A stretch of 64,000 bases of DNA, from NCBI GenBank assembly GCA_910584045.1, contig CAJTYO010000002.1, forward strand, positions 58,003 through 122,002, read 5' to 3'. The notes under the pieces are model-generated. The model was not told the origin of the DNA, did not search any database, and worked only from the letters and a program-made list of their open reading frames with translations. This document shows positions 42,106 to 51,598 of this stretch, piece by piece (positions within the stretch are counted from its first letter, which is position 1; every line of letters begins with the position of its first letter). Source of the DNA: an uncultured Oscillospiraceae bacterium (GTDB lineage Bacteria; Bacillota; Clostridia; Oscillospirales; Oscillospiraceae). Made by a program: the position numbers and the translations under genes.

Positions 42106-44355
42106 ATGAAAAAGAAGTTCCTGAGCCTGGTTCTGGCGCTGATGATGCTCCTGAGCCTGGTCGCCTGCGGCGGAAACAACAATCCCCCCGCAGAGCCCAC
42201 CCCGGACACTCCCCCGGTGGACGATCCCGCTACCCCCGACGATACCCAGACGCCTGACGAGCCCGCCGAGGCCGTCAACTACAAGGACCTCACCCGCGAA
42301 GATGTAGATATTTATGACGAGGTTTTTGGCGAGTTCTACGAAGCCTACATGGCCGCTAAGGAAGAGCAGAACGTCCCCATGCGCTATGCCAAGATGGCTA
42401 TCGCCGAGGCCAAGATGCTCGAGGGCGCCGTCATGGTGCCCAAGAACAGTCTGGGCGGCGGCTATGCCATTTCCCGCAGCGTTCCCTATACCGTCTCTCC
42501 CTGCCTGTGGGGCATGGACGAGTACCGCTGGGAGAAGCGTCTGGTTACCAATGAGCTTATCCGCAGCGAGGATATTGCCGCCCTGCAGGCGATGTATGGC
42601 GAACTGAAGGTCAGTGCCCCTGGCACCTACTACACTGAGGCACAGAAGTACCTTGCCGACAAGGGCTACACCCTCAAGGACAGCTATACTGAGTCCGCCC
42701 GTTTTAACGATGACCTGACCACTTGGGACATTCTGAGCACCTCTCTCCAGGCCAACAGTGAGTTCATCTGCAAGACCATCAGCGGTCTGCTGCAGTATGA
42801 CAACGAGAATATTCCCCAGCCCAATCTGGCCACTGAGTGGACCGAGAGTGACGACCATCTGGTTTACACCTTCAAGCTCCGTCAGGACGTGGTGTGGACT
42901 GATTCCCAGGGCCGTGAGGTCGGTAAGCTGACCGCCGACGACTTCGTGGCCGGCTTCCAGCACATGCTCGACACCATGGGCGGCCTGGAAGTCCTGGTGG
43001 ACGGCGTGATCGTGGGCGTCCACGAGTATATCAACCAGGAGGATACTGATTTTAATAATGTGGGCGTGAAGGCTCTGGATGAGTACACCGTGGAGTACAC
43101 TCTGACTAAGCCTACCTCCTACTTCCTGACTATGCTCAACTATGGTCTGTTCTGCCCCATGAATCGCAGCTACTACGAGTCCCAGGGCGGCAAGTTCGGT
43201 GAGGAGTTCGACTCCGCCGCCGCCGACTACAACTACGGCAAGACCCCCGATACCATCGCTTACTGTGGTCCCTATCTGGTGACTAACTACACCAGCAAGA
43301 CTATTCTGTCCTACAAGGCCAATCCTACCTACTGGGATGCTGACAATGTGACCATCAAGTCTATTACGCATCTTTATGATGACGGCAGCGATCCCACCCG
43401 TTCTCTGCGTGACTGTCTGGCCGGCAGCATCGATGGCACCGGTTTGGGCACTTCCGCTCTGGAGATTGCTAAGCAGGAGAAGGCCCCCATTGATGGTGAG
43501 GACATTACCGTGTTCGACGCCTATCACTATCAGTCCAGCACCAACGCTACCTCCTATATGGGCTTCTTCAACCTGAACCGCAAGGCGTTCGCCAACTACA
43601 ATGACGCAACCAAGGCTGTCTCTTCCCAGACGGAGGAGGATGCCGCCCGTACCCACGCCGCCATGATGAACCCGCACTTCCGCATGGCCCTGCTGGCCGG
43701 CTATGACCGCGGCGCTTATCAGGAGCAGCGTGTTGGCGAGGAGCTGAAGTACGCGGCCCTCATCAATACCTACACTCCCGGCGACTTCGTCTCCCTGGGC
43801 GAGGATGTGACCATTGACATCAACGGCACCGCCACCACCTTCCCCGCCGGCACCAACTATGGCGTGATTGTCCAGGCCCAGATCGACGCGGACGGCCTGC
43901 CCATCAAGGTCTATGATCCCGAGGGCAACGGCGGCGCCGGCTCTTCCTCCGGCTTCGACGGCTGGTACAACAAGTCCTTCGCTGATTCCGAGATGGCCAT
44001 CGCCATTGAGGAGCTGGCCGCTCAGGGCCTGGAGATCAGCAAGGAGAACCCCATCCAGATCGACGTAACCTTTGCCGGCAACGTGGAGAGCTTCGTCAAC
44101 TGCGCCAACGTGACCAAGCAGTGCTGGGAGGCCATTGGCGGCGGCGTGATTCAGGTCAACCTGATCGCCTGCGCCGATATGCCCGAGTGGTACGATTCCG
44201 GCTACTTCCCCGAGACCGGTGCTGAGATGAACTTCGACTACACCGACACTTCCGGCTGGGGCCCCGACTACGGCGATCCCTCCTCTTACCTGGATACCCT
44301 CCAGCCCAACGGCGAGGGCTACATGGCCAAGAGCTTCGGTCTGTTCTGGGCATAA
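42106..44355 (+). CDS. Oligopeptide ABC transporter substrate-binding lipoprotein
   Basis: A 749-residue family 5 solute-binding protein (AmiA/OppA type), long for the family. The signal peptide ends in the lipobox LVAC with Cys21, followed by a Pro/Asp/Thr-rich tether of about 45 residues. Family features include LATEWTESDDHLVYTFKLRQ, the KLTADDFVAGFQHMLD segment and PYLVTNYTSKTILSYKANPT. It binds peptides outside the membrane for the permeases and ATPases that follow. The codon use (many CTG, GGC, AAG) suggests very high expression, in keeping with the consensus promoter. Confidence 0.93.
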   Translation: MKKKFLSLVLALMMLLSLVACGGNNNPPAEPTPDTPPVDDPATPDDTQTPDEPAEAVNYKDLTREDVDIYDEVFGEFYEAYMAAKEEQNVPMRYAKMAIAEAKMLEGAVMVPKNSLGGGYAISRSVPYTVSPCLWGMDEYRWEKRLVTNELIRSEDIAALQAMYGELKVSAPGTYYTEAQKYLADKGYTLKDSYTESARFNDDLTTWDILSTSLQANSEFICKTISGLLQYDNENIPQPNLATEWTESDDHLVYTFKLRQDVVWTDSQGREVGKLTADDFVAGFQHMLDTMGGLEVLVDGVIVGVHEYINQEDTDFNNVGVKALDEYTVEYTLTKPTSYFLTMLNYGLFCPMNRSYYESQGGKFGEEFDSAAADYNYGKTPDTIAYCGPYLVTNYTSKTILSYKANPTYWDADNVTIKSITHLYDDGSDPTRSLRDCLAGSIDGTGLGTSALEIAKQEKAPIDGEDITVFDAYHYQSSTNATSYMGFFNLNRKAFANYNDATKAVSSQTEEDAARTHAAMMNPHFRMALLAGYDRGAYQEQRVGEELKYAALINTYTPGDFVSLGEDVTIDINGTATTFPAGTNYGVIVQAQIDADGLPIKVYDPEGNGGAGSSSGFDGWYNKSFADSEMAIAIEELAAQGLEISKENPIQIDVTFAGNVESFVNCANVTKQCWEAIGGGVIQVNLIACADMPEWYDSGYFPETGAEMNFDYTDTSGWGPDYGDPSSYLDTLQPNGEGYMAKSFGLFWA

Positions 44356-44403
44356 CAGCAAAAACCAACCCCAAGCCATCAGGCTGATCGGTTTATAACG
44401 CGT

Positions 44404-44438
44404 GATGCGGGAGAATGGAATATCCATTCTCCCGCATC
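44404..44438 (+). other. Strong intercistronic hairpin
   Basis: A perfect 16-bp stem (GATGCGGGAGAATGGA and complement, 3-nt loop) without T tract lies between the binding-protein gene and the permease gene. Such hairpins usually stabilise the upstream mRNA and let the binding protein be made in excess. Confidence 0.7.
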
Positions 44439-44463
44439 CACTTAAAGAGGTGGGTGAAACCGT

Positions 44464-46029
44464 ATGACAAAATATCTGCTCAAACGGCTGCTTCGCGGCC
44501 TGTGCTCCATTATTATCGTGGTCGGCATTGTCATGGTGCTGATTTACTCCATGCTGGACCGCAACCTGGTCTTTGCCGCCGACCCGATGTACACGCATGT
44601 CAGCAACAACTCCAAGGTGAGCTATGTCTACCAGAAATTGGAGGACTACGGCTACCTGGATTATGTGACCTATACCGACTACCTCATGGAGCTCACCAAG
44701 AGCGGCGAGTTGGATGAGGAAACCCGCTCCGCGGCTGCCAAGCTGGGCGAAAAGCCCGAGAAGGACAGCGAGGCAACGGCGGAGTACGTGGAGAAGTTCA
44801 CGAAAGAATACCAGTCCCGCGGCTATACCGTGGTCCGCCGGGACACAGTGAAAAACGGGCGGAAGGTGGCCAGCGGCGGCGGGGCCATTCTGTTTGCCCA
44901 CAAGGACAAGCCCCTGTTCGGCCGCCTGTGGGACTATTTCACGGGAATTTTCGTTGTGGACAGCGTCCGCAACGTGCAGGAGGACATCCCCGACCGAGGG
45001 GTGACCTTCACCATGTATGATCCGCTGTATGAGGGGAAATTCTCCCCCGCCATCATCGGCAGCGGGACGACGCACCGATATCTGCTCTATTTTGATTCGA
45101 AATTTCCGTATATTCACCAGAATATACTTACTATCAAGCTGGGCACGTCCTACTCCGTCAACAACGGTGTGGATGTGTTTCTGACCATGACCCGCAGCCA
45201 GGGCTCCTATGTTCTGCGCCAGATGACCTTCCCCACGGGCCTGGTGGAGGACAGCGCGGACGACCTGCATACGGCCACCTATCTGGCGGGCTCCCGGGAG
45301 GGGAACCTGGTCTATCAGGACCGGTTTACCGACGACTATACCAACGTGGACATGGTCCGCATGGGCAACAGCAAGCTGGGCTACTCCTTCACCTTTGGCA
45401 TCTGCGCCTCGCTGCTGGCCTATTTCCTGGCGATTCCTCTGGGCATCCTCATGGCCCGGAAGAAGGATTCTTTTATTGACAAGCTGGGTACGGCCTACGT
45501 GGTGTTTATCTCTGCGGTGCCCTCCCTGGCCTATATCTTCATGGTCAAGGCCATCGGCAACAAGCTGGGAATGCCCACGCTGTTCGATATGGATTCTGCG
45601 GGCAAGCTGATGTATGTGCTGCCCATCATCTCACTGGCTATGCCCAGCATTGCCAGCCTGATGAAGTGGATGCGGCGGTATATGATCGACCAGATGAACT
45701 CCGACTACGTAAAGTTTGCCCGGGCCAGCGGCCTGAAAGAGAGCGAGATCTTTAGCCGGCACATCCTGAAAAACGCGGCCATTCCCATTGTCCACGGTAT
45801 CCCCGCCAGCATTCTCTTTGCCATGACGGGCGCCATCATCACCGAGCGCGTGTACGTGATCCCCGGTGCCGGCAATCTGCTGACCGAAGCCATCAATAAG
45901 TATGACAACAGCGTCATCGTGGGCGTTACGCTCTTCTACGCAATCCTGAGCGTGGTGGCCCTGATCCTGGGCGATATCCTGATGGCTACGGTGGACCCCC
46001 GAATCTCCTTCACATCAAAGGATAGGTGA
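44464..46029 (+). CDS. Oligopeptide ABC permease, AmiC-type
   Basis: A 521-residue permease. After one membrane segment (about 10-30) comes an extracytoplasmic domain of about 270 residues (35-300), then five membrane segments. The segment GSGTTHRYLLYFDSKFPYIH and the overall length resemble streptococcal AmiC and not the 310-residue OppB. The EAA loop reads YVKFARASGLKESEIFSRHI near residues 418-437. It forms the channel with the next gene. GAGGTGGG precedes the ATG. Confidence 0.92.
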   Translation: MTKYLLKRLLRGLCSIIIVVGIVMVLIYSMLDRNLVFAADPMYTHVSNNSKVSYVYQKLEDYGYLDYVTYTDYLMELTKSGELDEETRSAAAKLGEKPEKDSEATAEYVEKFTKEYQSRGYTVVRRDTVKNGRKVASGGGAILFAHKDKPLFGRLWDYFTGIFVVDSVRNVQEDIPDRGVTFTMYDPLYEGKFSPAIIGSGTTHRYLLYFDSKFPYIHQNILTIKLGTSYSVNNGVDVFLTMTRSQGSYVLRQMTFPTGLVEDSADDLHTATYLAGSREGNLVYQDRFTDDYTNVDMVRMGNSKLGYSFTFGICASLLAYFLAIPLGILMARKKDSFIDKLGTAYVVFISAVPSLAYIFMVKAIGNKLGMPTLFDMDSAGKLMYVLPIISLAMPSIASLMKWMRRYMIDQMNSDYVKFARASGLKESEIFSRHILKNAAIPIVHGIPASILFAMTGAIITERVYVIPGAGNLLTEAINKYDNSVIVGVTLFYAILSVVALILGDILMATVDPRISFTSKDR

Positions 46030-46034
46030 GCGCT

Positions 46035-47003
46035 ATGGAATATGATTACAGTAAATTAGGCCTGAGCACGCAGGAACTTTTCTCCCGCGTGGACCACAGC
46101 GACCTGGAGTCGGAGAAGATTACCGCTCCCCGCTACTCCTACTGGCAGAGCGTTTTCCGGGTGTTTTTCCGGAAGAAGTCCAACATTTTCATGCTGACGC
46201 TGCTGGCGGTGGTGATTCTGTTCGCCTACCTGTACCCGGCATTCACGGAGTATGATCGCTTCGGCCAGCTGATGAACTCCAGCGCCAAGCACCTCTCCCC
46301 CTCTGCGGCCATCAAACAGTTTGGCTTTTCCATCAAGTATATTCTGGGCACCGGCGCGTCTGGCAACTCCACCTTTGACGCGGTGTGGTACGGTTCCCAG
46401 ATTTCCATCTCCCTGGCTCTGATCTGCGCGGCCATCAATATGACCGTCGGCGTGATTGTGGGTGCCATCTGGGGCTTTTCCAAGAAGGTGGACGTCATCA
46501 TGACGGAGGTCTACAACATCATCGGCAACGTGCCGAATATTCTGCTCATCTCCGTGCTGGTGATGCTCCTGACGGCCAGCTTCTGGACGATGGTTTTCGC
46601 CATGACGGTTACGGGTTGGATTTTTATCGCCTACTTTATCCGCACGCAGGTGGTTATCATCCGGGACCGGGAATATAATCTGGCCTCCCGGTGTCTGGGG
46701 ACCAGTACAATCAAGATCGCGCTGAAAAACATTCTGCCCTTTATGACCAGTATTATTGTGCTCCAGCTGGCGGCGGAGATCCCGGGCTATATCAACAGCG
46801 AGGTGTTCCTGGCCTATATCGGTCTGGGTTTGAACGAGATGAGTCTGGGCCGCCTGATCTTCGCGGCGGAGGGAGCCATGATGACGCCCGGCTGGGAGAT
46901 TGAATTTTGGAGCCCGGTTATCATCGCGTCCATCATCGCTATGGTGCTGTACGTGGTGGGCCAGAGCATCGGCGATGCGGCCGATCCGCGCACACACATG
47001 TAA
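46035..47003 (+). CDS. Oligopeptide ABC permease, AmiD/OppC-type
   Basis: I take the ATG at 46035, with AGGTGAG five bases ahead, instead of the GTG at 46026 that overlaps the previous stop. The 322-residue product has a cytosolic N terminus, one membrane segment (about 48-68, IFMLTLLAVVILFAYLY), a short external loop, and five more segments. The EAA loop is YNLASRCLGTSTIKIALKNI near 216-235. It ends VGQSIGDAADPRTHM, the usual OppC ending. Confidence 0.92.
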   Translation: MEYDYSKLGLSTQELFSRVDHSDLESEKITAPRYSYWQSVFRVFFRKKSNIFMLTLLAVVILFAYLYPAFTEYDRFGQLMNSSAKHLSPSAAIKQFGFSIKYILGTGASGNSTFDAVWYGSQISISLALICAAINMTVGVIVGAIWGFSKKVDVIMTEVYNIIGNVPNILLISVLVMLLTASFWTMVFAMTVTGWIFIAYFIRTQVVIIRDREYNLASRCLGTSTIKIALKNILPFMTSIIVLQLAAEIPGYINSEVFLAYIGLGLNEMSLGRLIFAAEGAMMTPGWEIEFWSPVIIASIIAMVLYVVGQSIGDAADPRTHM

Positions 47004-47015
47004 GGGGGGAGAGCC

Positions 47016-48767
47016 ATGGCAAAAGAGAAAAAGGTACTGCTGTCCGTCAATGACCTGTGGGTAAAATTCCGGGTCCGCGGCAGAGTTTTGACCGCTATCC
47101 GGGGCATCTCCCTGGACATCTATGAGAATGAGTCCATTGCCATCGTGGGCGAATCCGGCTCCGGAAAGAGCGTATTCACCAAGACCTTCGCCGGAATGCT
47201 GGATTCCAACGGCTTTGTCAGCGACGGCAGCATCCTCTTCAACGACGAGGAGCTGGCGGATACCCATGTGAAGCTGACGCCTATGGCCAGGAGGCTGATC
47301 GCCGGCTCCCGGCGGAAGCTGGACGAGGCCTGCAAGCTGGAGCACGGTGCGGCCACCTATCAGCAAATTCTGGCTCTGGAGAGCGAAAAGCGCGCAAAAA
47401 GCAGCCTGTCTGATGAGGAGAAGGCCGAGGTGGAGACCGAGTATAAGGATCTGATGGCCAAGCGTACCGACGCCTACAACCTCAAGCAGACCTTCGATCG
47501 CCGTAAGGAAAAGGACAAAATCAAGGAGACGGACCAGCTGATCTCCGGTTATGACAACCAGATCAAGGAGCTGAAAAAGCGTGAGGAGGAGCTGATCCGC
47601 AAACGCAAGGCCGCCGCTGCGGGTGACACATCCTATCAGAAGCACTATCAGGATCGCGCCGCCGCACTGAAGGCTCAGTACGAGAGGGAAATCAAGGGAG
47701 AGGTTTCCCCGGCTGTTCTCCGTCGCAACGAGGTTCTGGCCAAGGAGATTTATCTCTCTGTAGGCCGTTACGACCTCCATCAGCGGGTGCGGATGATCCA
47801 TAAGCTGGAGGCCGCTCTGAAAAAAGCCATGCAGCTGGGTGTGGATTTGAACGACGAGAACCAGCGCAACGCCATTTTTGACAGTGTGACTTTTCGGGTG
47901 CGCTACCTGGACGAGACGGCGGAGGAGCTCCATGGGATATGCATTCTGAACTTGGCCAAGGTGCAGTATGCCGGGGACTGGACCCAGATCCGCGGCAAGC
48001 GTATTGCCACCGTGTTCCAGGACCCCATGACCAGTCTGAACCCCATCATCACCATCGGCAAGCAGATTACCTCCATTATCATTAAGCATCAGAACTGCTC
48101 TGAGGCCGAGGCCCGGCGGCGTGCTCTGGACCTGATGCGGAAAGTAGGCATTCCCCGTCCGGAGGCCCGGTTTGACGATTATCCCTTCCAGTACTCCGGC
48201 GGTATGCGCCAGAGAATCGTCATTGCCATTGCGCTGTCCTGCCAGCCGAAGATCCTGATCTGCGACGAGCCCACCACGGCCCTGGACGTGACCATCCAGG
48301 CCCAGATTTTACAGCTCATCAAGGACCTTCAAAAGGAGTTCAACTACACCATTGTCTTTATCACCCACGACTTGGGCGTAGTGGCCAACGTAGCTGACCG
48401 GGTGGCCGTGCTGTACGCCGGGCAGGTGGTGGAGCTGGGCACGGTGGAGGAGGTCTTCTATGATCCTCGCCATCCCTACACCTGGGCGCTGCTCAGTTCT
48501 CTGCCCCAGCTGGCGCAGAAGAACACCAAGCTTTATTCTATCACTGGTACGCCGCCCTCCCTCTATAACCACATTGTGGGCGATTCCTTTGCCCCCCGCA
48601 ATCCCTACTGCCTGAAGATCGACACTATGATGGAGCCGCCCATGTTCAAGGTTACAGACACCCATTACGCCAAGACATGGCTGCTGGACCCCAATGCTCC
48701 CAAGATCGAGAAGCCGGAGGGCATTCAGGACATCCACCAGAAGCTTATCAGTGCGTTCAATATTTAA
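47016..48767 (+). CDS. Oligopeptide ABC ATPase (AmiE/OppD-type) with large charged insertion
   Basis: A 583-residue ATPase; relatives have about 330-360. Walker A GESGSGKSV is at residues 45-53. From about residue 92 to 325 an extra block interrupts the fold before the Q-loop FQDPMTSLNP (near 334). The block is rich in Lys and Glu (for example KELKKREEELIRKRKAAAA) and looks like long helices or coiled coil for about 140 residues, then a helical domain (VRMIHKLEAALKKAMQLG). Signature YSGGMRQR (near 394), Walker B LICDEPTTALD and the C-terminal oligopeptide domain are intact. The frame and codon use are unbroken, so the insertion is real. Confidence 0.9.
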   Translation: MAKEKKVLLSVNDLWVKFRVRGRVLTAIRGISLDIYENESIAIVGESGSGKSVFTKTFAGMLDSNGFVSDGSILFNDEELADTHVKLTPMARRLIAGSRRKLDEACKLEHGAATYQQILALESEKRAKSSLSDEEKAEVETEYKDLMAKRTDAYNLKQTFDRRKEKDKIKETDQLISGYDNQIKELKKREEELIRKRKAAAAGDTSYQKHYQDRAAALKAQYEREIKGEVSPAVLRRNEVLAKEIYLSVGRYDLHQRVRMIHKLEAALKKAMQLGVDLNDENQRNAIFDSVTFRVRYLDETAEELHGICILNLAKVQYAGDWTQIRGKRIATVFQDPMTSLNPIITIGKQITSIIIKHQNCSEAEARRRALDLMRKVGIPRPEARFDDYPFQYSGGMRQRIVIAIALSCQPKILICDEPTTALDVTIQAQILQLIKDLQKEFNYTIVFITHDLGVVANVADRVAVLYAGQVVELGTVEEVFYDPRHPYTWALLSSLPQLAQKNTKLYSITGTPPSLYNHIVGDSFAPRNPYCLKIDTMMEPPMFKVTDTHYAKTWLLDPNAPKIEKPEGIQDIHQKLISAFNI

Positions 48768-48783
48768 GGGGGGAGGAGAAGAC

Positions 48784-50100
48784 GTGGCTACATTGAAGCA
48801 AGAAAACGGCGTGGCAGTCCGTTCCGGCCGCCTGCCGGAAAAGGGCCCTATTGCCGAAAACGGGAAAGAGATTCTGCTGTCTGTCAAGGGCGTGGACATC
48901 ACCTTCGGCAAGGGGGAGGACGCGGTCCGCGCAGTGCAGGACGCCTCCTTTGACATCTATAAGGGGGAGACCTTCTCCCTGGTGGGCGAATCCGGCTCCG
49001 GCAAGACCACAGTGGGTCGTGCCGTCATTCGGGTTAATCCCCTGGCCAAGGGGGAGATCCAGTACAAGGGCGTGCGTATTTCCGGTAAAATTCCCCACGC
49101 TCTGGACCGCGAGGTCATCCGCAATATTCAGATGGTGTTCCAGGACCCCGCCGCATCCCTGAACGAGCGGGCTACCGTGGACTATATTATCTCTGAGGGC
49201 CTGTACAATTTCCACCTGTTCGAAAACGAGGCCGACCGCGTGCGAAAGGTGGAACATATGATGGATGAGGTCGGCCTGCTGCCTGAGCACCTGACCCGCT
49301 ATCCCCACGAGTTCTCCGGCGGCCAGCGCCAGCGTATCGGCATTGCCAGAGCTATGGTTATGGAGCCGGAGCTGGTAGTGGCCGATGAGCCCATCTCCGC
49401 CCTGGACGTATCCATCCGCGCCCAGGTGCTCAATCTGATGAAGAAGTTCCAGGAGGAGAAGAACCTCACCTATCTCTTCATCGCCCACGATCTGTCGGTG
49501 GTGCGTTTTATCTCCGACCGCATCGGCGTCATCTATAAGGGGCGTATTGTGGAGGTGGCGGAGGCAGAGGAGCTGTTCAACTTCCCCCTGCACCCCTATA
49601 CCCACTCTTTGATCTCCGCCATCCCCATTCCCGATCCCCAGCTGGAGAAGAATAAGGTGCTGTACACCTATGATCCCTCCATCCATGATTACTCCCAGGA
49701 TAAGCCGGAGTTCGTATGTATCGGCCACGACCACTATATCTACGGCAATAAAAAGGAGATCGAGGAATACCGCGCCATCCGCGAGCGGGGCGTGCCCGTC
49801 AAACCCATCACCATCCGGGACCCCAACGCCCCGGTGGAGGAGCACCACCAGGAGGTGGAAGTGGACAAGGCCGCGGAGGAGGAGTTCCTCATTCACCCCA
49901 CCCACGATACGGGCAGTATCTGGTATATGGTCCTGTCCTTCTTCCTGCCTATTCTGGGCCTGGTAGCGGCTTTCCTCTTCAAAAAGTTCCGCCACACCAG
50001 AAACTACAAGATGTGCCGGAAGGGCGCCCTGGTGGGTCTGACCCTGCTGCTTCTGATTCTGGTGATATTCCTGTTCCTGCTGTGGCGGGTGGTGGCCTAG
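48784..50100 (+). CDS. Oligopeptide ABC ATPase (AmiF/OppF-type) with C-terminal membrane anchor
   Basis: The GTG at 48784 follows GGGGGGAGGAG and gives 438 residues. Walker A GESGSGKTT is near residue 73, Q-loop FQDPAASLN, signature FSGGQRQR near 177, Walker B VVADEPISALD near 200. After the normal oligopeptide-transporter C-terminal region, an acidic linker (EEHHQEVEVDKAAEEEF) leads to two membrane segments (about 380-398 and 415-437) separated by a basic loop. Standard OppF ATPases are soluble; this one would be tethered. The next gene starts two bases after the stop. Confidence 0.9.
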   Translation: MATLKQENGVAVRSGRLPEKGPIAENGKEILLSVKGVDITFGKGEDAVRAVQDASFDIYKGETFSLVGESGSGKTTVGRAVIRVNPLAKGEIQYKGVRISGKIPHALDREVIRNIQMVFQDPAASLNERATVDYIISEGLYNFHLFENEADRVRKVEHMMDEVGLLPEHLTRYPHEFSGGQRQRIGIARAMVMEPELVVADEPISALDVSIRAQVLNLMKKFQEEKNLTYLFIAHDLSVVRFISDRIGVIYKGRIVEVAEAEELFNFPLHPYTHSLISAIPIPDPQLEKNKVLYTYDPSIHDYSQDKPEFVCIGHDHYIYGNKKEIEEYRAIRERGVPVKPITIRDPNAPVEEHHQEVEVDKAAEEEFLIHPTHDTGSIWYMVLSFFLPILGLVAAFLFKKFRHTRNYKMCRKGALVGLTLLLLILVIFLFLLWRVVA

Positions 50101-50101
50101 C

Positions 50102-51382
50102 TTGGCACGACGTACCGCCCGAGACAATCGGGACCTGCCCCACCCCGAGCCGGTGGAGCGTATCGAGCTCAATGAGGAGCACATAGGCCGCCGGGTGGCC
50201 CTGGTTGTGATTTTACTGATTTTTGGTTTGGGAATGCTGGGCTATACGGCATATCAGCTCTTCAATCCCCAGACGGAATGGGTCAACATCGAGGCCTACT
50301 CCAGCAAGGGAGCCAGCTGCGCTCAGGAGTTCGGCCTGCTCTATCGCCCCGGCAGTGACGGTATGTCTCCCAATACCGAGCGGCGGGAGGTAACCGAGCT
50401 GTACAGCGAGCTGTGCCGCACGGCCTTTGAGCAGTTCCACAATATGGAGGCATTTGATGGCGTCAATAATATCTACGCCATCAACCGCCGACCCAACGAG
50501 ACGCTGACGGTGGACAAGTCTCTGTACCGAGCCTTCGAGGCCGTGGGGCGCAGCGGAAGCCGCTTCCTCTACCTGGGACCGGTGTACGACAGATACAGCA
50601 GCATCTTTTTCTGCGACGATGACAGCCAGCTGCTGGACTTTGATCCCCGTCTCAGTCCGGAGGTGGCTCGTGAGTATCAGGCGATCGCCGGTTATGCCAA
50701 CGATCCCCGGTCTATTCAGCTGGAACTGCTGGGGGAAAATCGAATCTGCCTTCGCATATCCGAGGCATATCTGGCCTACGCTCAGCAGGAGGGAATCGAG
50801 AATTTTATTGATTTCTCCTGGACCCGCAACGCATTTATTGCGGACTACCTGGCGGAGGAGCTGACGGCCCAGGGCTATACCAATGGAGCTCTGACAAGCT
50901 ATGACGGATTTGTGCGCTGTCTGGACGGCAGCGCGCGGGATTACTCCCTACAGCTATACGACCGGCAGGGACAGACCATCTACTCCGCCGCCGTGATGGA
51001 CTATCAGGGGCCCATGAGCGTTGTGACACTGCGGGATTACCCGATCAACGATCTGGATCTGCTGCGGTTCTATGAGCTGCGGTCCGGGGAGATACGGACC
51101 AGCTATCTGGACCCCGCTGACGGCCTGTGCAAAAACGCGGTTCACAACCTGACCTTCTATTCCCAGAGCAAGGGCTGTGGGGAGCTGCTGCTGGAGATGA
51201 TGCCCCTCTATATTGCGGAGAGCTTCCGTGAGGATCCGCTGCCGGCGCTGGCAGAGAAGGGCATTCACTCTATTCGTTTTCAGAACGGCGTGATCTGTCC
51301 CACCGATCCCCGGCTGCGGCTGCGGACACTCTATGCCGACGAGACGCTGCGCTATACCGTTGCCCCGGCCCAATCAAAATAA
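50102..51382 (+). CDS. Membrane-anchored divergent ApbE-like protein
   Basis: The TTG at 50102 lies directly after the ATPase stop and gives 426 residues: a charged cytosolic start, one membrane segment (about 33-52, ALVVILLIFGLGMLGYTAY), and an external domain. That domain follows the order of ApbE flavin transferases: INRRPNETLTVDKSLYRAF early, then FIADYLAEELTAQGYTNGAL where ApbE has its KGYxxD helix, then TSYLDPADGL where ApbE has HxIDPxTG, then KGCGELLLEMMPLY where ApbE has the ADALSTA helix. The key His and Lys are not conserved, so FMN transfer is doubtful. It is the last gene of the transporter operon. Confidence 0.6.
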   Translation: MARRTARDNRDLPHPEPVERIELNEEHIGRRVALVVILLIFGLGMLGYTAYQLFNPQTEWVNIEAYSSKGASCAQEFGLLYRPGSDGMSPNTERREVTELYSELCRTAFEQFHNMEAFDGVNNIYAINRRPNETLTVDKSLYRAFEAVGRSGSRFLYLGPVYDRYSSIFFCDDDSQLLDFDPRLSPEVAREYQAIAGYANDPRSIQLELLGENRICLRISEAYLAYAQQEGIENFIDFSWTRNAFIADYLAEELTAQGYTNGALTSYDGFVRCLDGSARDYSLQLYDRQGQTIYSAAVMDYQGPMSVVTLRDYPINDLDLLRFYELRSGEIRTSYLDPADGLCKNAVHNLTFYSQSKGCGELLLEMMPLYIAESFREDPLPALAEKGIHSIRFQNGVICPTDPRLRLRTLYADETLRYTVAPAQSK

Positions 51383-51393
51383 GGCTCTTTATT

Positions 51394-51431
51394 GGCCCGC
51401 TTTGGACGTCTTCCGAAGCGGGCCTTTCTTT
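51394..51431 (+). terminator. Intrinsic terminator of transporter operon
   Basis: GGCCCGCTT pairs with AAGCGGGCC, followed by TTTCTTTC, 12 bases after the stop codon. Confidence 0.8.
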
Positions 51432-51483
51432 CCCGTGCGGCGAATTTGCGATTTTTTGGCAGCTTTTTTATGTATTTTGCGTG

Positions 51484-51512
51484 TTGTATTTTAGAGCGGG
51501 ATTTGCTATGCT
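51484..51512 (+). promoter_or_regulatory. Possible promoter of the two-component operon
   Basis: TTGTAT and TATGCT are 17 bases apart. A GCCCGC/GCGGGC hairpin (51523-51545) follows in the leader. Confidence 0.4.
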
Positions 51513-51598
51513 AAAAGAACAAGCCCGCGAAACCGCACAGCGGGCCTCCCTCTGACGCGCCTCCGCCCTTCTGCGGGCGGGAAGAAAGAGAGATACAT

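Noticed and set aside
41890..45270. Long open frame of 1,126 codons on the minus strand
   Set aside because: It is the mirror of the strongly biased codons of the peptide-binding lipoprotein and part of the permease gene. Its translation shows no family features and no ribosome site.
46056..48089. 677-codon minus-strand open frame
   Set aside because: It is a shadow of the permease and ATPase genes; no motif and no start site.
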